DNA of 64,000 nt, taken from contig CM041776.1 of NCBI GenBank assembly GCA_023374045.1, positions 124,525,733 through 124,589,732 of the forward strand, given 5' to 3'. A model generated the notes under the pieces. That model worked only from the letters and a program-made list of their open reading frames with translations, was not told the DNA's origin and ran no database searches. Below are positions 12,530-24,021 of the stretch, one piece after another. Position numbers and translations under genes: made by a program. The number at the start of each line of letters is the position of its first letter. Positions within the stretch are counted from its first letter, which is position 1. Origin of the DNA: Limonium bicolor (taxonomy: Eukaryota; Streptophyta; Magnoliopsida; Caryophyllales; Plumbaginaceae).

Positions 12530-12552
12530 TACTTCGCTCTGATACCACTTTT
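12530..12552 (-). promoter_or_regulatory. tRNA-iMet primer-binding site before LTR 2
   Basis: GCTCTGATACCA at 12536-12547 on the plus strand, five bases from TGTAACACCCC at 12553. Confidence 0.9.
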
Positions 12553-14329
12553 TGTAACACCCCTACCGCTAATACCCGTCATTACTGTCCAATCTCCTAT
12601 ACAAACCATATTCACGCAGCGGATATACATACTCAACGGTGGGTGATACACTGCCGTTAGTCACCCACGTGACTAACAAGGTACTACTACTACTACATAC
12701 AGCATCGGTCTGATGGACCGGAATCCCGAGTACTACACATTACATTACATACTCCATTTACCAACTAAATACTACTTTGCTCCATTCAATACTTGCTCCT
12801 TTACAATACCATTCCATACAATATACATAACCGAGTCTACTAGGTTCCCAATACAAGTACAATGCTTCCTCCAAGTTCGCATGTACTCATTAAGAGTCTA
12901 TCCACTACCTAGTCCTCACAACTACTTACTTCCTAAGTACAAAGGGTGTGCTAATTAATACACCTCTACCTCTACTACCACTATCCAAATGTAGTCGCCG
13001 GTCTCGTGCCTTGACCATATACTCTTCGGGTACCTGCCACTAAAAATGTTCCCCCGAGGGGGTCAGCTTTCGCTGAACATGATAACCGCATACCCCGTGT
13101 ACTAGTGAGGGTGCGCCGACCACTTGGTCGAATACATGCAGTTCATTTTCATTCAAACATACATGCATACATGCTCTTAAATACGAGACTACAATACTTA
13201 CAGAGTACACGAATCATTCCAACACATACCAAGAAGTTATACAAATCCAACAATACTTACTTACCTTCGGTATTCACGATACATGCACAATACATACTCA
13301 TTACATACTCAATCCATACACAGTATATACAATGTCCAATACTTTGTTAGCTTCATTTGTCACCCGGGTTAATCGGGCGGGATTACTCTTTTACTCGTTC
13401 CACAATACTTACGCATACATACTCATACTCCATACTTACGGATCCATACTTACTTACTCTTACTCTACTCATGTTAATCATCGGGACCTCCGGCCCGGGG
13501 ACTACTCCGTCCCACCACCGGGATTTACTTGACTCACCAATCCGGGATGCTACCCATTTAAGGGATTTGGGCGCCGGACCAGTTTAAGAGTCAGGAATCG
13601 GATCCAACCTCTTGTGTCTCCTCATCCTCACGCGTGGCCGAAGCTATATCGGACTTCTACTCATTCCAATTTACTCACTTAAGTTAGGAGTTAGGTAGTT
13701 AGGAATTAGTAGAAGTCATTCATTCAACCACATACCCAAAACATTATTCATATACACATCCATACAAAATACAATACAATATACAAGTACACTACAAGAT
13801 ACAATACACAACATCATCATTCATATATTTCATGAATTATACAAACTATTGTTCAAGAAATATCGAGAACAACGTAAACAAGCACAAGTAAGTGCAATAT
13901 AATCCGATTCATGCTTTTTATCTTATTTAGGTGGTCAAATAAGACACACAAATCGGGGTAACCAGATTAGGATACAGGGCATGAAGAAATCATACCTTTC
14001 ACCGTTGACTTTGGATCACCGACTCCCTCGGTGTTCAACTATTTGAATCCTATCACATACATACAGTTGGATTGTTAATATTGATACGTGTCTAAATGAG
14101 CATGTTTATGGTGTATTTCATATATTATCTCAGCACTTTTCTGCTCATTCTCGCTTATCGTATGTTTTTCCTCTAGTTATGTTTTATTGATTTATATCAC
14201 AATTTATTGGTTTAAACATGAGGAAACACCAAGCTAGGAGCAAAGTACACGAAGAGACAAACACATAGACGAAAACGGCTCAGAAAAACGGACTTATAAC
14301 GAAGATACTGTAGAGCCGGTCAAACAGAG

Positions 14330-14670
14330 GCAACGCCGAGCGTCACGCGGTGGGACTGTGCAAAAACCGCCCCCCTAAGTCGCGGACGTTACACGGACAA
14401 CCGCCAGGCGGACGGGCTGAGGCAACACCGCGCGGTGAAGGAGGGGACGTGAGAGAGGCTACCGCCTCTGAAGAAGGCGGACGTGAGAGAGGCTACGCCT
14501 CTTAAGGAGGGCGGACGTGCTCGCGGTCACCAAGAGGCTACCGCCTCTTAAGGAGGCGGACGTGACACACACAACGCCTTGAAACAGGCGGACATATAAG
14601 AGGAGACCGCCTCTAAAACAGGCGGACACATAGAGGAGACGCCATTTATTAGGCGGACAGCGGCGGTCAT
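14330..14670. repeat. GC-rich GCCTC/GAGGC hairpin cluster in the U3 of the solo LTR
   Basis: About 340 bases, far richer in G+C than the surroundings, with repeated arms such as CCGCCTC and GAGGCGG (perfect pair at 14541-14559) followed by GGACGTG or GGACATA. At least six imperfect copies of about 35-60 bases can be recognised between 14459 and 14660. The block lies about 200-500 bases before the TATA box, so it may be a promoter-proximal repeat of the U3. Confidence 0.75.
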
Positions 14671-14867
14671 GAATTAAATCAACGCCGCGACTAGTTTTCT
14701 TCGGCCGGTCTTCGCCTTCTTCTCCAACTTTGAATCGATTATCTATCATTACTCCCGCACCGCCTACCATTAATCTCTCCAGCGTGCAGATCTCTGTCCC
14801 TCTGCAATCATGAAGATAGCAATCAACTCTCCTCTTCATCTGCAATTCAAATTAGTACGGAGCCAAA

Positions 14868-14880
14868 CCTCTATATAAAC
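14868..14880 (+). promoter_or_regulatory. TATA box of the solo LTR
   Basis: CTCTATATAAACTC lies between the GC-rich repeats and a downstream leader that starts with CA-rich sequence, the usual position for U3/R transcription start in a plant LTR. Confidence 0.6.
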
Positions 14881-15980
14881 TCACCACCTTAGCTGCAAAA
14901 CACACACACACGCACGACAGAGGATTCGCTCACCACAATCATCCCATTTCCTTCCACTTATTTTCCTCCCGTAAACCACCACAACATTCCACCTCAGCGT
15001 CTAAGTAAAAAGAAATAGAAAGAGCAGCAGTGAGAGGAGAACAGACCAGTTCTTCTCTGAATTATTAATGTCAAAATCTATCTGTGTAATCTTCTTAACT
15101 CCGTTAATGTCTGAGTAATTTTCTTCTGTATCCTAGGATGGGGTTTGATTTCTATATTAACGTAATAATAATTTATCACCTGTTCTCTCATTTAACTTGT
15201 TTTAATTCCTTTTAACTAATTGCTAATGCTTTGCGCGACAAACGACTGATTTATTTGGAACTATCAACATATGATTTTGAGATAGTCTAGGTACCACAAA
15301 GGAATTAATCTTGATATTTAACACTCCGGACTGAGCAGGAAATATTAAGGCTTTTATTAAGAGTTCGTAACTGACAATTATTAACTCTAATAGGCAATAA
15401 ATAATTGAAACTGGTTATAAAATATGTTTAAGTAATTTAGAAATTCCCCGATCCTAGGATACATTTTCCATTCACATCAATTAATTACCTTTTTAACTGT
15501 TTTTTATTATTTCTGTATTAATTTAACAACAAATCAAGCTTGCCTCCGGCTAAACCCCTTTTTACAGTTTTTAAGTAACTACCAAGAACTAGGGTAAATT
15601 GAACAATCTCCCTGTGGATACGACACTCGTATACACTACGACCGGGAATTGTTTGTGTAGCCCGACGTTTATAATTTGAGTTTTTAATTTCCTTTCTTTT
15701 AATTTTACACCATTAACCACTCAGAAAATAACACTCTGCAATTATCCAGTAATTAACCGTACTTATTACTTTCCCAAAGTTCCATATTTTAACTACGAAC
15801 TCTTTGTTACTTAAATACATTTACTTAAGTTACTTACTTACAATATTTTCTAAGCTTGTTTATAGCCTTAATGACCATTAAACATCATTAATTATGTCTT
15901 AATCATCTTATACAATCATTACCCATCCTTACCCTACCTTAGAATAGCTTTAGAACACATTCTGGAGGGTTTTTAGTAGG

Positions 15981-16303
15981 GTCCGGGTTAGTGTCCGGGT
16001 TTACAAACCCGGACCATATTGTTTGGTCACTCTCGGGTGGAATTTGAGTGTGGTCCGGGTTTAGGGCTGGGTTTACAAACCCGGACCATACAATGGTAGT
16101 TCTCTGGGTATGTTTTCTATGTGGTCCGGGTTTAGGTCATAGTTTACAAACCCGGACCATGGGTGTGTAAAAACCTCTCGGGTGTATTTTGGGGGTGGTC
16201 CGGGTTTAGGTCTTGGTTTACAAACCCGGACCATCCATTCTGTAATACATTTTGTCGTGTTTTTGACATGTCCGGGTTTGTGTACTAGTTTACAAACCAG
16301 GAC
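15981..16303. repeat. Five phased hairpins in LTR 2
   Basis: Same five inverted repeats as in LTR 1. The second hairpin has a perfect right arm AAACCCGGACC here, whereas LTRs 1, 3 and 5 have AAACCCAGACC. The fifth has AAACCAGGACA, which weakens its stem. Confidence 0.95.
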
Positions 16304-18376
16304 AAGTTACAGTATTGTTAGATGTATATGTTTTTGATTCTGTTTCAACTCCAAACTTCCACCAATCTCTTCCCTAATATTTCTACATATAATCTAGCAT
16401 GTTTTAACTTTGTTTAGGCATTTTAAACTAGCCTAAACCACTCTCTAAATTCCTCTGTCAATATCTGTTCACTTACAGATTTTTCCATTGCATTCTCTTC
16501 TCTGTTAAGGTTTTCTTCTTCCACAATGCTACAGATTTTTCCTTAAACCTTCACCATCCAATACTCTCTCTACCATTGCTTCTCCTAGCATTCTAAATCC
16601 ATTACTTTACCACTCTAGTTCTCCTCATTACCTAGACTCTCTTCAAATCTGTTTTCAAGGTACTAAACTACTCACTTAAACTCTCCAAATACACCTAGTT
16701 ATTACCTAGGTAGTTTTCTTCTCTTACAAACTAAGTCCTCCCATTTCCATACAAATTTGGGCAGAGGTTCCCCTATATTTTTAACATTGCCCACATACAT
16801 TTTCAGCTCACACATTCATTCCAAACTTCCATATCAATTCAGCACTATACAATACAATGGATTTCCTGCACATACCCATTTACTTCCCAATGTTTTACCA
16901 AGCTTTTAACATCTTTTAAAACCTTTAAAACTGTTACATTACTTTTCCTCATCATACTAAAACATACTTATTACTCATTCCTATACACCACTCATTTCCA
17001 TACTAAAAAACGGTTACACTACACCATACAATTCTAGCTCAAGGTAAGGCATTTACCTTGTGATTTTAGTTCCTCTTTCTTTCCTTCCCTTCTCTTCCTT
17101 CCTTCTTTCTTTCTTCTTTTCCTTTCCTTGTTCTTGGTTCACCAATTAGGCAATGCTACATCCCATATCCAAGATACTAATGAGTATCTAATTTAACACT
17201 TAAACCCTAGAAATTTACCTTAGAGCCTAGGAGCATACATTTAGGGTTTAGGAGTGACTTTACCTTTTTCTCACTAGATAGAGTTCTTGACTAGCAAGAG
17301 GGTAACATTTCCAGCTCCAAGGAGAAGCCAAAACGGCTGGAACCACAAGGAACAAGAGCTCACATTTTAGGAATTCTCATAATGCGAATAAGAGCTAGAA
17401 ATGAGAGATTTTTCGGATTTCTTTTTACCTCAAACCAACAAGATGAAGAAGAGGCTTCCAATGGTGGTTTCAAACCTTCAAATGAGGAATACCCATGGAG
17501 ATGAAAATGGGTATTTTTGATTTTGAACAGAGGGGAATGTTCTCCTTGACAAGAGGATTCCAACGGTACAATTTTTATGATTTTTGGAGGAGATTTGAGT
17601 GGTCAAAGATGGAGGAGAAGATGGAGTTTTTGTTTGGCTTCCTAAATCGCCATCGCTGGAGCTACCAGAGGAAGAAGAGAAAAATAGAGAGGAGGAGAGG
17701 GGTTGTACATGAGGGTTGTGAGGAAATGAGAGAGTAAGAGAGAGGGTGAGTAAAGTAACATGTTACTTTTGCTTTTTAGTTTACTTTTGCCTTTTTATTA
17801 ATGAGGGAGAATTAAGAGAGTGAGGGTGAGGGAGTCACGGCCACACACTGCACACACTCACATTTTTAATTTCTATTTTCAATAGTGGACACACTTATTC
17901 ATTTTATTTACACTTTAACCCCACAACTTCCCGCTTTTGACAGTTTTTACTATTTTCTCGTTTTATTGATTTATTGGTTCTAGACCTCCACTAATATTTA
18001 TTAATGAATATTTGGTTGACGAAAATTGTTACGAGTCTATTTAACCCGCTTAAAGTCGCGTTTTCCCGGTTTCCTCGAAAAACGCGCTTTAAGGTTCGTT
18101 TGTGGTTTTAATCCATTTTATGGATCCGTTTTCTTCGGGAGTTGTTCCCATATATTATTTAGGTCTTACTAAGCCCTTAGAATCCATATAATACGCTAAC
18201 CGAGGTCTCATACCTCCTATGGTTATTTAACGCTTATTTAGCGTTTTTCACTTTTTAAGCATTTCTTCATTTCTTTTGGATTTATTTTTCCTTACCAATA
18301 TTACTTAGGCGTCATTAGGCCCTTAAATACGCATTAGGTTAATTTTAATCCCTATATTTAAGTTCGGGGTATTTCA

Positions 18377-21300
18377 ATCTTCCCCCCTTAAGAACTTTGT
18401 CCTCAAAGTTGTTCGAGGTTATGGGATTACTATACTTACTCATTTATACTTGCCTAATACCGAAGCCATACATTCCTCCTCCTTACCATTCCCAAATTCG
18501 TTACTCAATGTTTCTCCTTTCCATACCATACCAATGTACAATAATTACTCCAATTCATATTACTAAACATCCGGTTCCTCATTACAAATTTTATACATAC
18601 ACAGTGCAAAGCTATCCCTAAAGCAATGCGATACACATTACAATCCCGTAGGCACTCAGGTCATCTCGACACAGGACTCCTCTATGTCCTGTGCCCTTGG
18701 AATAATATAACATGCTACACTACTATCTTCTCCGGTATAACTTCCAACAATTACTTACTCTCCAGTCTAAGAAAAATTCTTTTACAACTACTAATTAGAA
18801 ATATTTCTAAAGCATACAACTCCATATTCCAATTTGTATTCATTACTTCTATCCTATGTGTGATTCTTGTGACCACTTGAGGGGAGCTTCAAGAATCATT
18901 CGACCCTGATGTGATCAGCATCAGTGTTGAACTATCTTTCCACCCCAATTTGTGTTCGGTTTCCCCTGATCTGATCAGGATCAAGTTCGACTTCCCACAT
19001 CAGTTTCAAACAACCAAATAATTTAATTGTTTCCATTTTCTATCTTTTTACTCTTCCTAGTCATGATTACAATTTCATACATCTCCAAAGGATGGAATTT
19101 AGTCCATCTGTCATCCTCACTACTTCCCAAATGCTTTACTCCGTGGTTCAATACCTAAATGCTCATTTCACCAACCTTCACTACTTCCATCTATTACTCG
19201 CCATCATCCTAACTAGGGGTTACCATACTTGTAAAACTTACTTGTCCTCAATTTACTTCCAATAATTTACCTACGATTCCATTACTCAAGCTTCATTCAT
19301 CTACTCTCATTCATTTCGTACTACTTCTTCAAAGGCTACAATACTTGTGGAGTTCTGTCCACTACTCATTACTTCTTTACCAATACTCTTACACTGGTGT
19401 TACAAGATGGGTACATTCATCCTATGGTGTTTGCATATCTAATGCCTAGTTACCATAATTACAATATGAATGAATACTTATGTTTATTTAACATAATATC
19501 AATCATCAATTTGATTCTCATTTGTGCTATGCACATTACGGTTTATGTGTTTTATTCACAAAACTTACATTCAGCGGTTTTCGCTCTACCCCCCTTAAAA
19601 GGGATTACGCCCACGTAATCTACCATATGTTATTATTAAACATTGGTTTAATCAGTTTGGGCAAACTGAAGCGTTTAGCTTCACTACGGTATACTATAGA
19701 ATATGCTCTGGTCAAAGGGTCTTAACCATACCAACGGTTTAGTCTTTGCACCAAGAGTTCCTATATGAGTTTATTTAACTCATCATTAATTCGGTTCTAG
19801 CCTATTAGGCTTCAAGGCATTAATAGCCAATTTGCTATACTTACTAGGTACATTAATCTCATAGCTAGGGTCCACTAACTTCTGCTGCGCGACCCTGATA
19901 ATCTTAGTACTTTATTGCTCTTTGGTTATTCCAAATGTGCTACTCATCGCCTTTTTATCCCTCTATTGTGGGAATAAGGTTTACTAACAGTGTGGTATTC
20001 TTTTACCGTGTTTAAACTCAATGAGTTTAGATTATAACCAGCTCTCGGGTAATCTATCATACATACTATTCGTACTCCCACAATTTTTCGCTAAGTTCCT
20101 CCGACTTATTGTCGGGTGAGGTCAAGTCACCACCTAACTGTAGTGCTTCCTCTGTTGTCAGTTGTTTCTGAATTATACCAGTTTTTCTGGTTCAGTACAA
20201 GTGTTCTTTACTTGTATGACCTTGCATTTTCTATGCGTCGGTCCTAGTGACTTCCTTACATCTTCTTTCACCTTTTATTCCGATGGAATTCACATCTTGT
20301 GATTGTTAATGTGTGTTACACTCTTCGTGCTTCTTTGGCCTTAGGCCGCACGGTTTTCTGCTAAACTTGCTTAACTGGCTTATGCCATGTTGTTGGTGAA
20401 AGAAAGGTTTACTACGATTTACATTTCCTACATTCCTAGCTATCCCACTTGATCATTAGCTGCACAAGTGCAATACCAAAACACTCAGTCATACAGAGTG
20501 CAGAGGCGTAAATGCTTGACAGTAAATCACTTATGTGATCGCATAGGAATAATATTTCTGCCTGTCTTCTCATACTTATACTTTGTGTCATTGCTTAACT
20601 ACTTCCTCACAGCGGTCGCTTGTTGCGCACCGCATTCTTACTCATTATACAACATCGTTTTTACTGATTCCGTTACAGTGGTAGTTTCTCTCTACTCATT
20701 GCTACTGTTATTGGCTCCGTTTCCTTATGGTATGAATACCCTGGGGGTTTCCTGTGTTCGTGTGTATGACGGTTGTCGTAGCATACTGCCACGTTATCAT
20801 CTTCCCATTATGGGTATATTCTGTTTCCCATTAGGTTTCATGTGTAGGTTAGCTTACCTCACATTGCTTCATCTTTTATGATATAATTTACCAAGTATCT
20901 TGGTTGACCAAGGATGAGATAATTCATCGGGTCACAAGCTCTCTTGAGTGTTGGTCATTCGGGGTGTTCAATGGGTATTCACATTAATTGTCTTTGACAA
21001 TTATTGTCTTTCCAGTGCCGAGCATTGGTCATAGGCTCTAGCTGTGCAGTTTGATTTTTGTATGTACATCACCGGGACATCCCAAGAAACTTCAAGGGTC
21101 TTCTGGTCCCGTTCTATCATTGATAAATGAAGTTCTTGTTGAGAGGCTTGTTTCCACTCATAGGTCTCATGACAAGGTTTACCATGTTGGTGTTTATACA
21201 ATGGTTCACCACATGCTTGGGTGTATCTGGAGTATGCTTGCTCTTTGAGTCGTAATGGTTTGGAAATCTCATTTCCTTATTCCATCGCCCCATGGCAATA

Positions 21301-24021
21301 TCTATAAGCGAAGGCTTTACTGTTATAATAGATGGAAACCTCTAAGGGTTCACATCTTCACTACATTAGTGGTCTTTTGCTAACGAGGGGTACCTTCCCT
21401 TGGGTTTCTCGTAGTGTCCAAGTGTGGACTAGGCCATTGTTGGCATTATCATGATTCTTATGCCTCTGTGCTACCATTGCTACAGAAGGCATGAAAGTAA
21501 TTAAAAGCTTGTCAACTGTATACTAGATTGATGCTCTAGTGACAGTGACACTGAGTTGGCCATTACTCTAAGCTACTCAGGATGTTGGGTTTGAATTGAT
21601 GGTCCAGTTGTTGATTTCTTGTCATATGAGACAATATCTCTTGCAAGTCTTGTTATCAAATGGGTGGGTTTTGCAACCGTTTAAGTTACATAACGTAGTC
21701 GGTTTATGGCTTTTAAGCCGAATTGCTGCGAGCTATGCTCTTTGCAAGCTGCTTATACATGTTTCCACTCCCTGTATACCCCATAGGTTGGAGGTATTGC
21801 TGGGCTCCATGGTAAGTCGTGACATCACGCTTCCGTTCATAGGAGGTCCTTTAGGCATTCTGGTGTTTTCAGTGCCTTTGTAGTCTAGGGTATTTCCTGT
21901 TATGTGAAATCCTTCGGTATCTTAACCGAGTATTCGTTCTAGTTGTCGTGCCCTTATCATGACGCTTCGTTCGACTGTTGTTCATGCAGATACCCTTCAA
22001 GGATCGCTCCTGGGTGTTGGTAGTTATGCCATTACATCCGGCTAATGTTTATAACATGTGTTGTCCTCTATACCGTCTTATGGTATTGTATTAAGCTATT
22101 CCCTTTAGGTTTATAACGTCTCCCGTCATTGGGTAGACCGTTTATTCTTGCTCCTAGCGCTTGCGACTAGGTTTAATATTCCCTTCAATGATGGGTTTTA
22201 CTTTATGGTAATCTGGTGATTGCTCTCGGGAGTTCTGTCCCGTTTGTCGAGCATTGTGGTGTTCACGTTTAGGCAGTTGCCTTACTGTGTCAGGCTGGGT
22301 ATACTTTCCAGCTGTCATATGTTTGTTTGACATCTTGAGACATATCCAATGTCTATACTTATTAGTCTGCGCTCCTTGCGCTTCCTAATTCTCATTCCTC
22401 ATCTTCAGATGGATTCTCTGAGTTCCTTTATACTTAATCGTCTGAGGTGTCCAGCTCTTCTGATTTGATCTTACTGATGGTCCGTAGAGCGGAGTTGACT
22501 ACTTCCCGTGTGTCGTACACTACATGTATACATACGTGGGGTACCATGTTGGTACGTTACCACTTACCCAACTATATGTCAGGCCCGTAAGCTCCTTCGG
22601 AGTGCGGTTGTCCCACATCCCGTAATTGGGTACAATCGTAGTGCTCGTCACACGCCTAGGTGAAGTATTCTATTGTCAACTCCTCTTGTATCATCCTATG
22701 ATACTCACCGTAATTTTGTTGGTTTTGTTTAAAAATCCAAGGTTTTAAAAGAAGGTTTATGGTTTTGAAAGAAATCTTGGTTTGAAAATAACATTTCGGT
22801 GCTAAAAGATGTTCTTCATGGCCTAGCCATGTTTGAGGTCTTGACCAAGTCCAGCTTCTTGCTGACTGGTATGTCCCTAATACAATGGTCAGGCCGTTAG
22901 GCCCTTCCAAGGCTCCATTCTTCCCGTTCCTTGGATACGTGATCCGGTAGTCGCTTCTTTGCGGTCTCGGTACATTACTATGTACCTGTGGTGTGTTAGT
23001 GTTCCTCTACATGTTCCTGCCCTTACTGCACTTGCCGTGGCAAGTGCGTGGTACTGGTGATTTTTGGGTAAACCTATACCGTTCACGGTATGGTTTCCGC
23101 TTGTATTTGAGAGTCTGGTCGACTCTTTCCTTGATCATATTGATCTATGTTTGGGATACTCGATCCTTTTGAGTAGCTTCTCATTGATCTTGACATGGTT
23201 GTCTTGGTCGGGTTACTTCTCCAATCCTTAGAGATCCCCATTTATTTAGTTTTATGTTCTCCCTCGTTGCTCATTCCCACTGCTTTACCATGGTTATTGA
23301 GCCTTAGCTTGTTTAGGCACTACTCTTGTAGTCTTATCAGTTCATATCCCGTGGATATCCTTGTAGCTGTGTAAGCTATGTCAACCAGGTATTGTAACCT
23401 TTTTGGCGTTGTAGTTCCGGAGTTAACCGTTCCCGACTATGTCCTTAGTCGGTTAGCATACCGTTAGTGGTATTATTTTAACTATTACTGTCTCGTAGTC
23501 TTGTATCTCGGGCTTTGTTCTGTTCCTTTTTCCGCGTCGTTGCACGCTTAGTGCTCCTTTTCCTGCTGCGTCTTGACTAACCAGGTTCTCGCGACTGCTA
23601 GGCATGTCGCCCCATGTTGTTGCATGTTGCAGCCTCCTTGTGGTTGGAGTGTTCGTCTTACCGCTATTAAGTGCGGGCATTGTTGTTCAACCGGGATCCA
23701 TCTCCGGGACTTCCATTTCTTGGAATCTACTGTGTGTCAAGTTCTTTCGTCGTATAGGATTATCTCACTACTGCCAGATCGGTTTTCCCGAGTATGAGAG
23801 GACTTTCCTTCTCTCTAGCGTTCTTTCCCAAGTCATACAGTGGGTTTACGGAGGGCGGGTCTGGTATAGTAGGTATCCGGTACACACCGGGAGTTCCTAT
23901 CTAGCATATCTCTAATGCTAACACTCAGCCCTTAGCCCTAAGCTTCTAAATCCTAAATCGGTGTTTCCTAAACTCGGTATTTCCAGTCATCAGAGCGATA
24001 CTTCGCTCTGATACCACTTTT
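18377..24021 (-). mobile_element. Internal domain B (5645 bp), non-coding
   Basis: Starts with the polypurine-tract complement (18377-18392) and ends with the iMet primer site (GCTCTGATACCA at 24005-24016). Same decayed, frame-less content as domain A. From about 19630 to 22690 it differs from the other copies only at scattered single positions. Confidence 0.85.

Larger units (their letters stand above)
6930..12552 (-). mobile_element. Internal domain A (5623 bp), non-coding
   Basis: Full internal domain between polypurine tract (6930) and primer site (12536-12547). An autonomous Ty3/gypsy element would carry one gag-pol frame of well over 1000 codons here on the minus strand; instead no frame exceeds about 130 codons. 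At about 8683-8735 the minus strand resembles the integrase relic of the diverged element at 54.2 kb, but frame and motif are lost. The stretch equivalent to 8050-9770 is nearly identical in all four complete copies, while 6930-8000 and 11250-12600 differ by many small indels. Stem-loops include ATTAAACattgGTTTAAT at 8167-8184. I read this copy as an old, non-autonomous derivative. Confidence 0.85.
14077..15745 (+). mobile_element. Athila-like solo LTR (14082-15740) with 5-bp target duplication
   Basis: Present only in LTR 2. The insert starts TGATACGTGT and ends ACTCTGCA, with flanks AATAT (14077-14081) and ATTAT (15741-15745). The uninterrupted copies read GTTAATTATCC, so the duplication is ATTAT with one later change. 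A TATA box (CTATATAAAC, near 14870) in the middle puts it on the plus strand, and the U5-like part contains CAATCTCCCTGTGGATACG near 15604, a word typical of Athila/Tat-type plant LTRs. There is no primer site, polypurine tract or internal domain beside it, so it is a solo LTR left by LTR-LTR recombination. The family name is inference from these words. Confidence 0.85.
12553..18376 (-). mobile_element. Long LTR 2 of the array, interrupted by a solo LTR
   Basis: Same termini and internal landmarks as LTR 1. Its length of 5824 bases is explained by a 1659-base insertion at 14082-15740; without it the LTR would be about 4.16 kb. The five-hairpin block is at 15981-16303 and the pyrimidine microsatellite at about 17071-17131. 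In the hairpin block it shares variants with LTR 4 (second hairpin with CCCGGACC, fifth hairpin with AAACCAGG), but further right it shares variants with LTR 1. Confidence 0.9.

Noticed and set aside
6930..12552. Very high density of short stem-loops as proof of a structured RNA
   Set aside because: My rough expectation for stems of five or six bases with loops up to nine is close to what I see; only the longest stems and the stem-versus-loop conservation pattern stand out, so density alone is not claimed.
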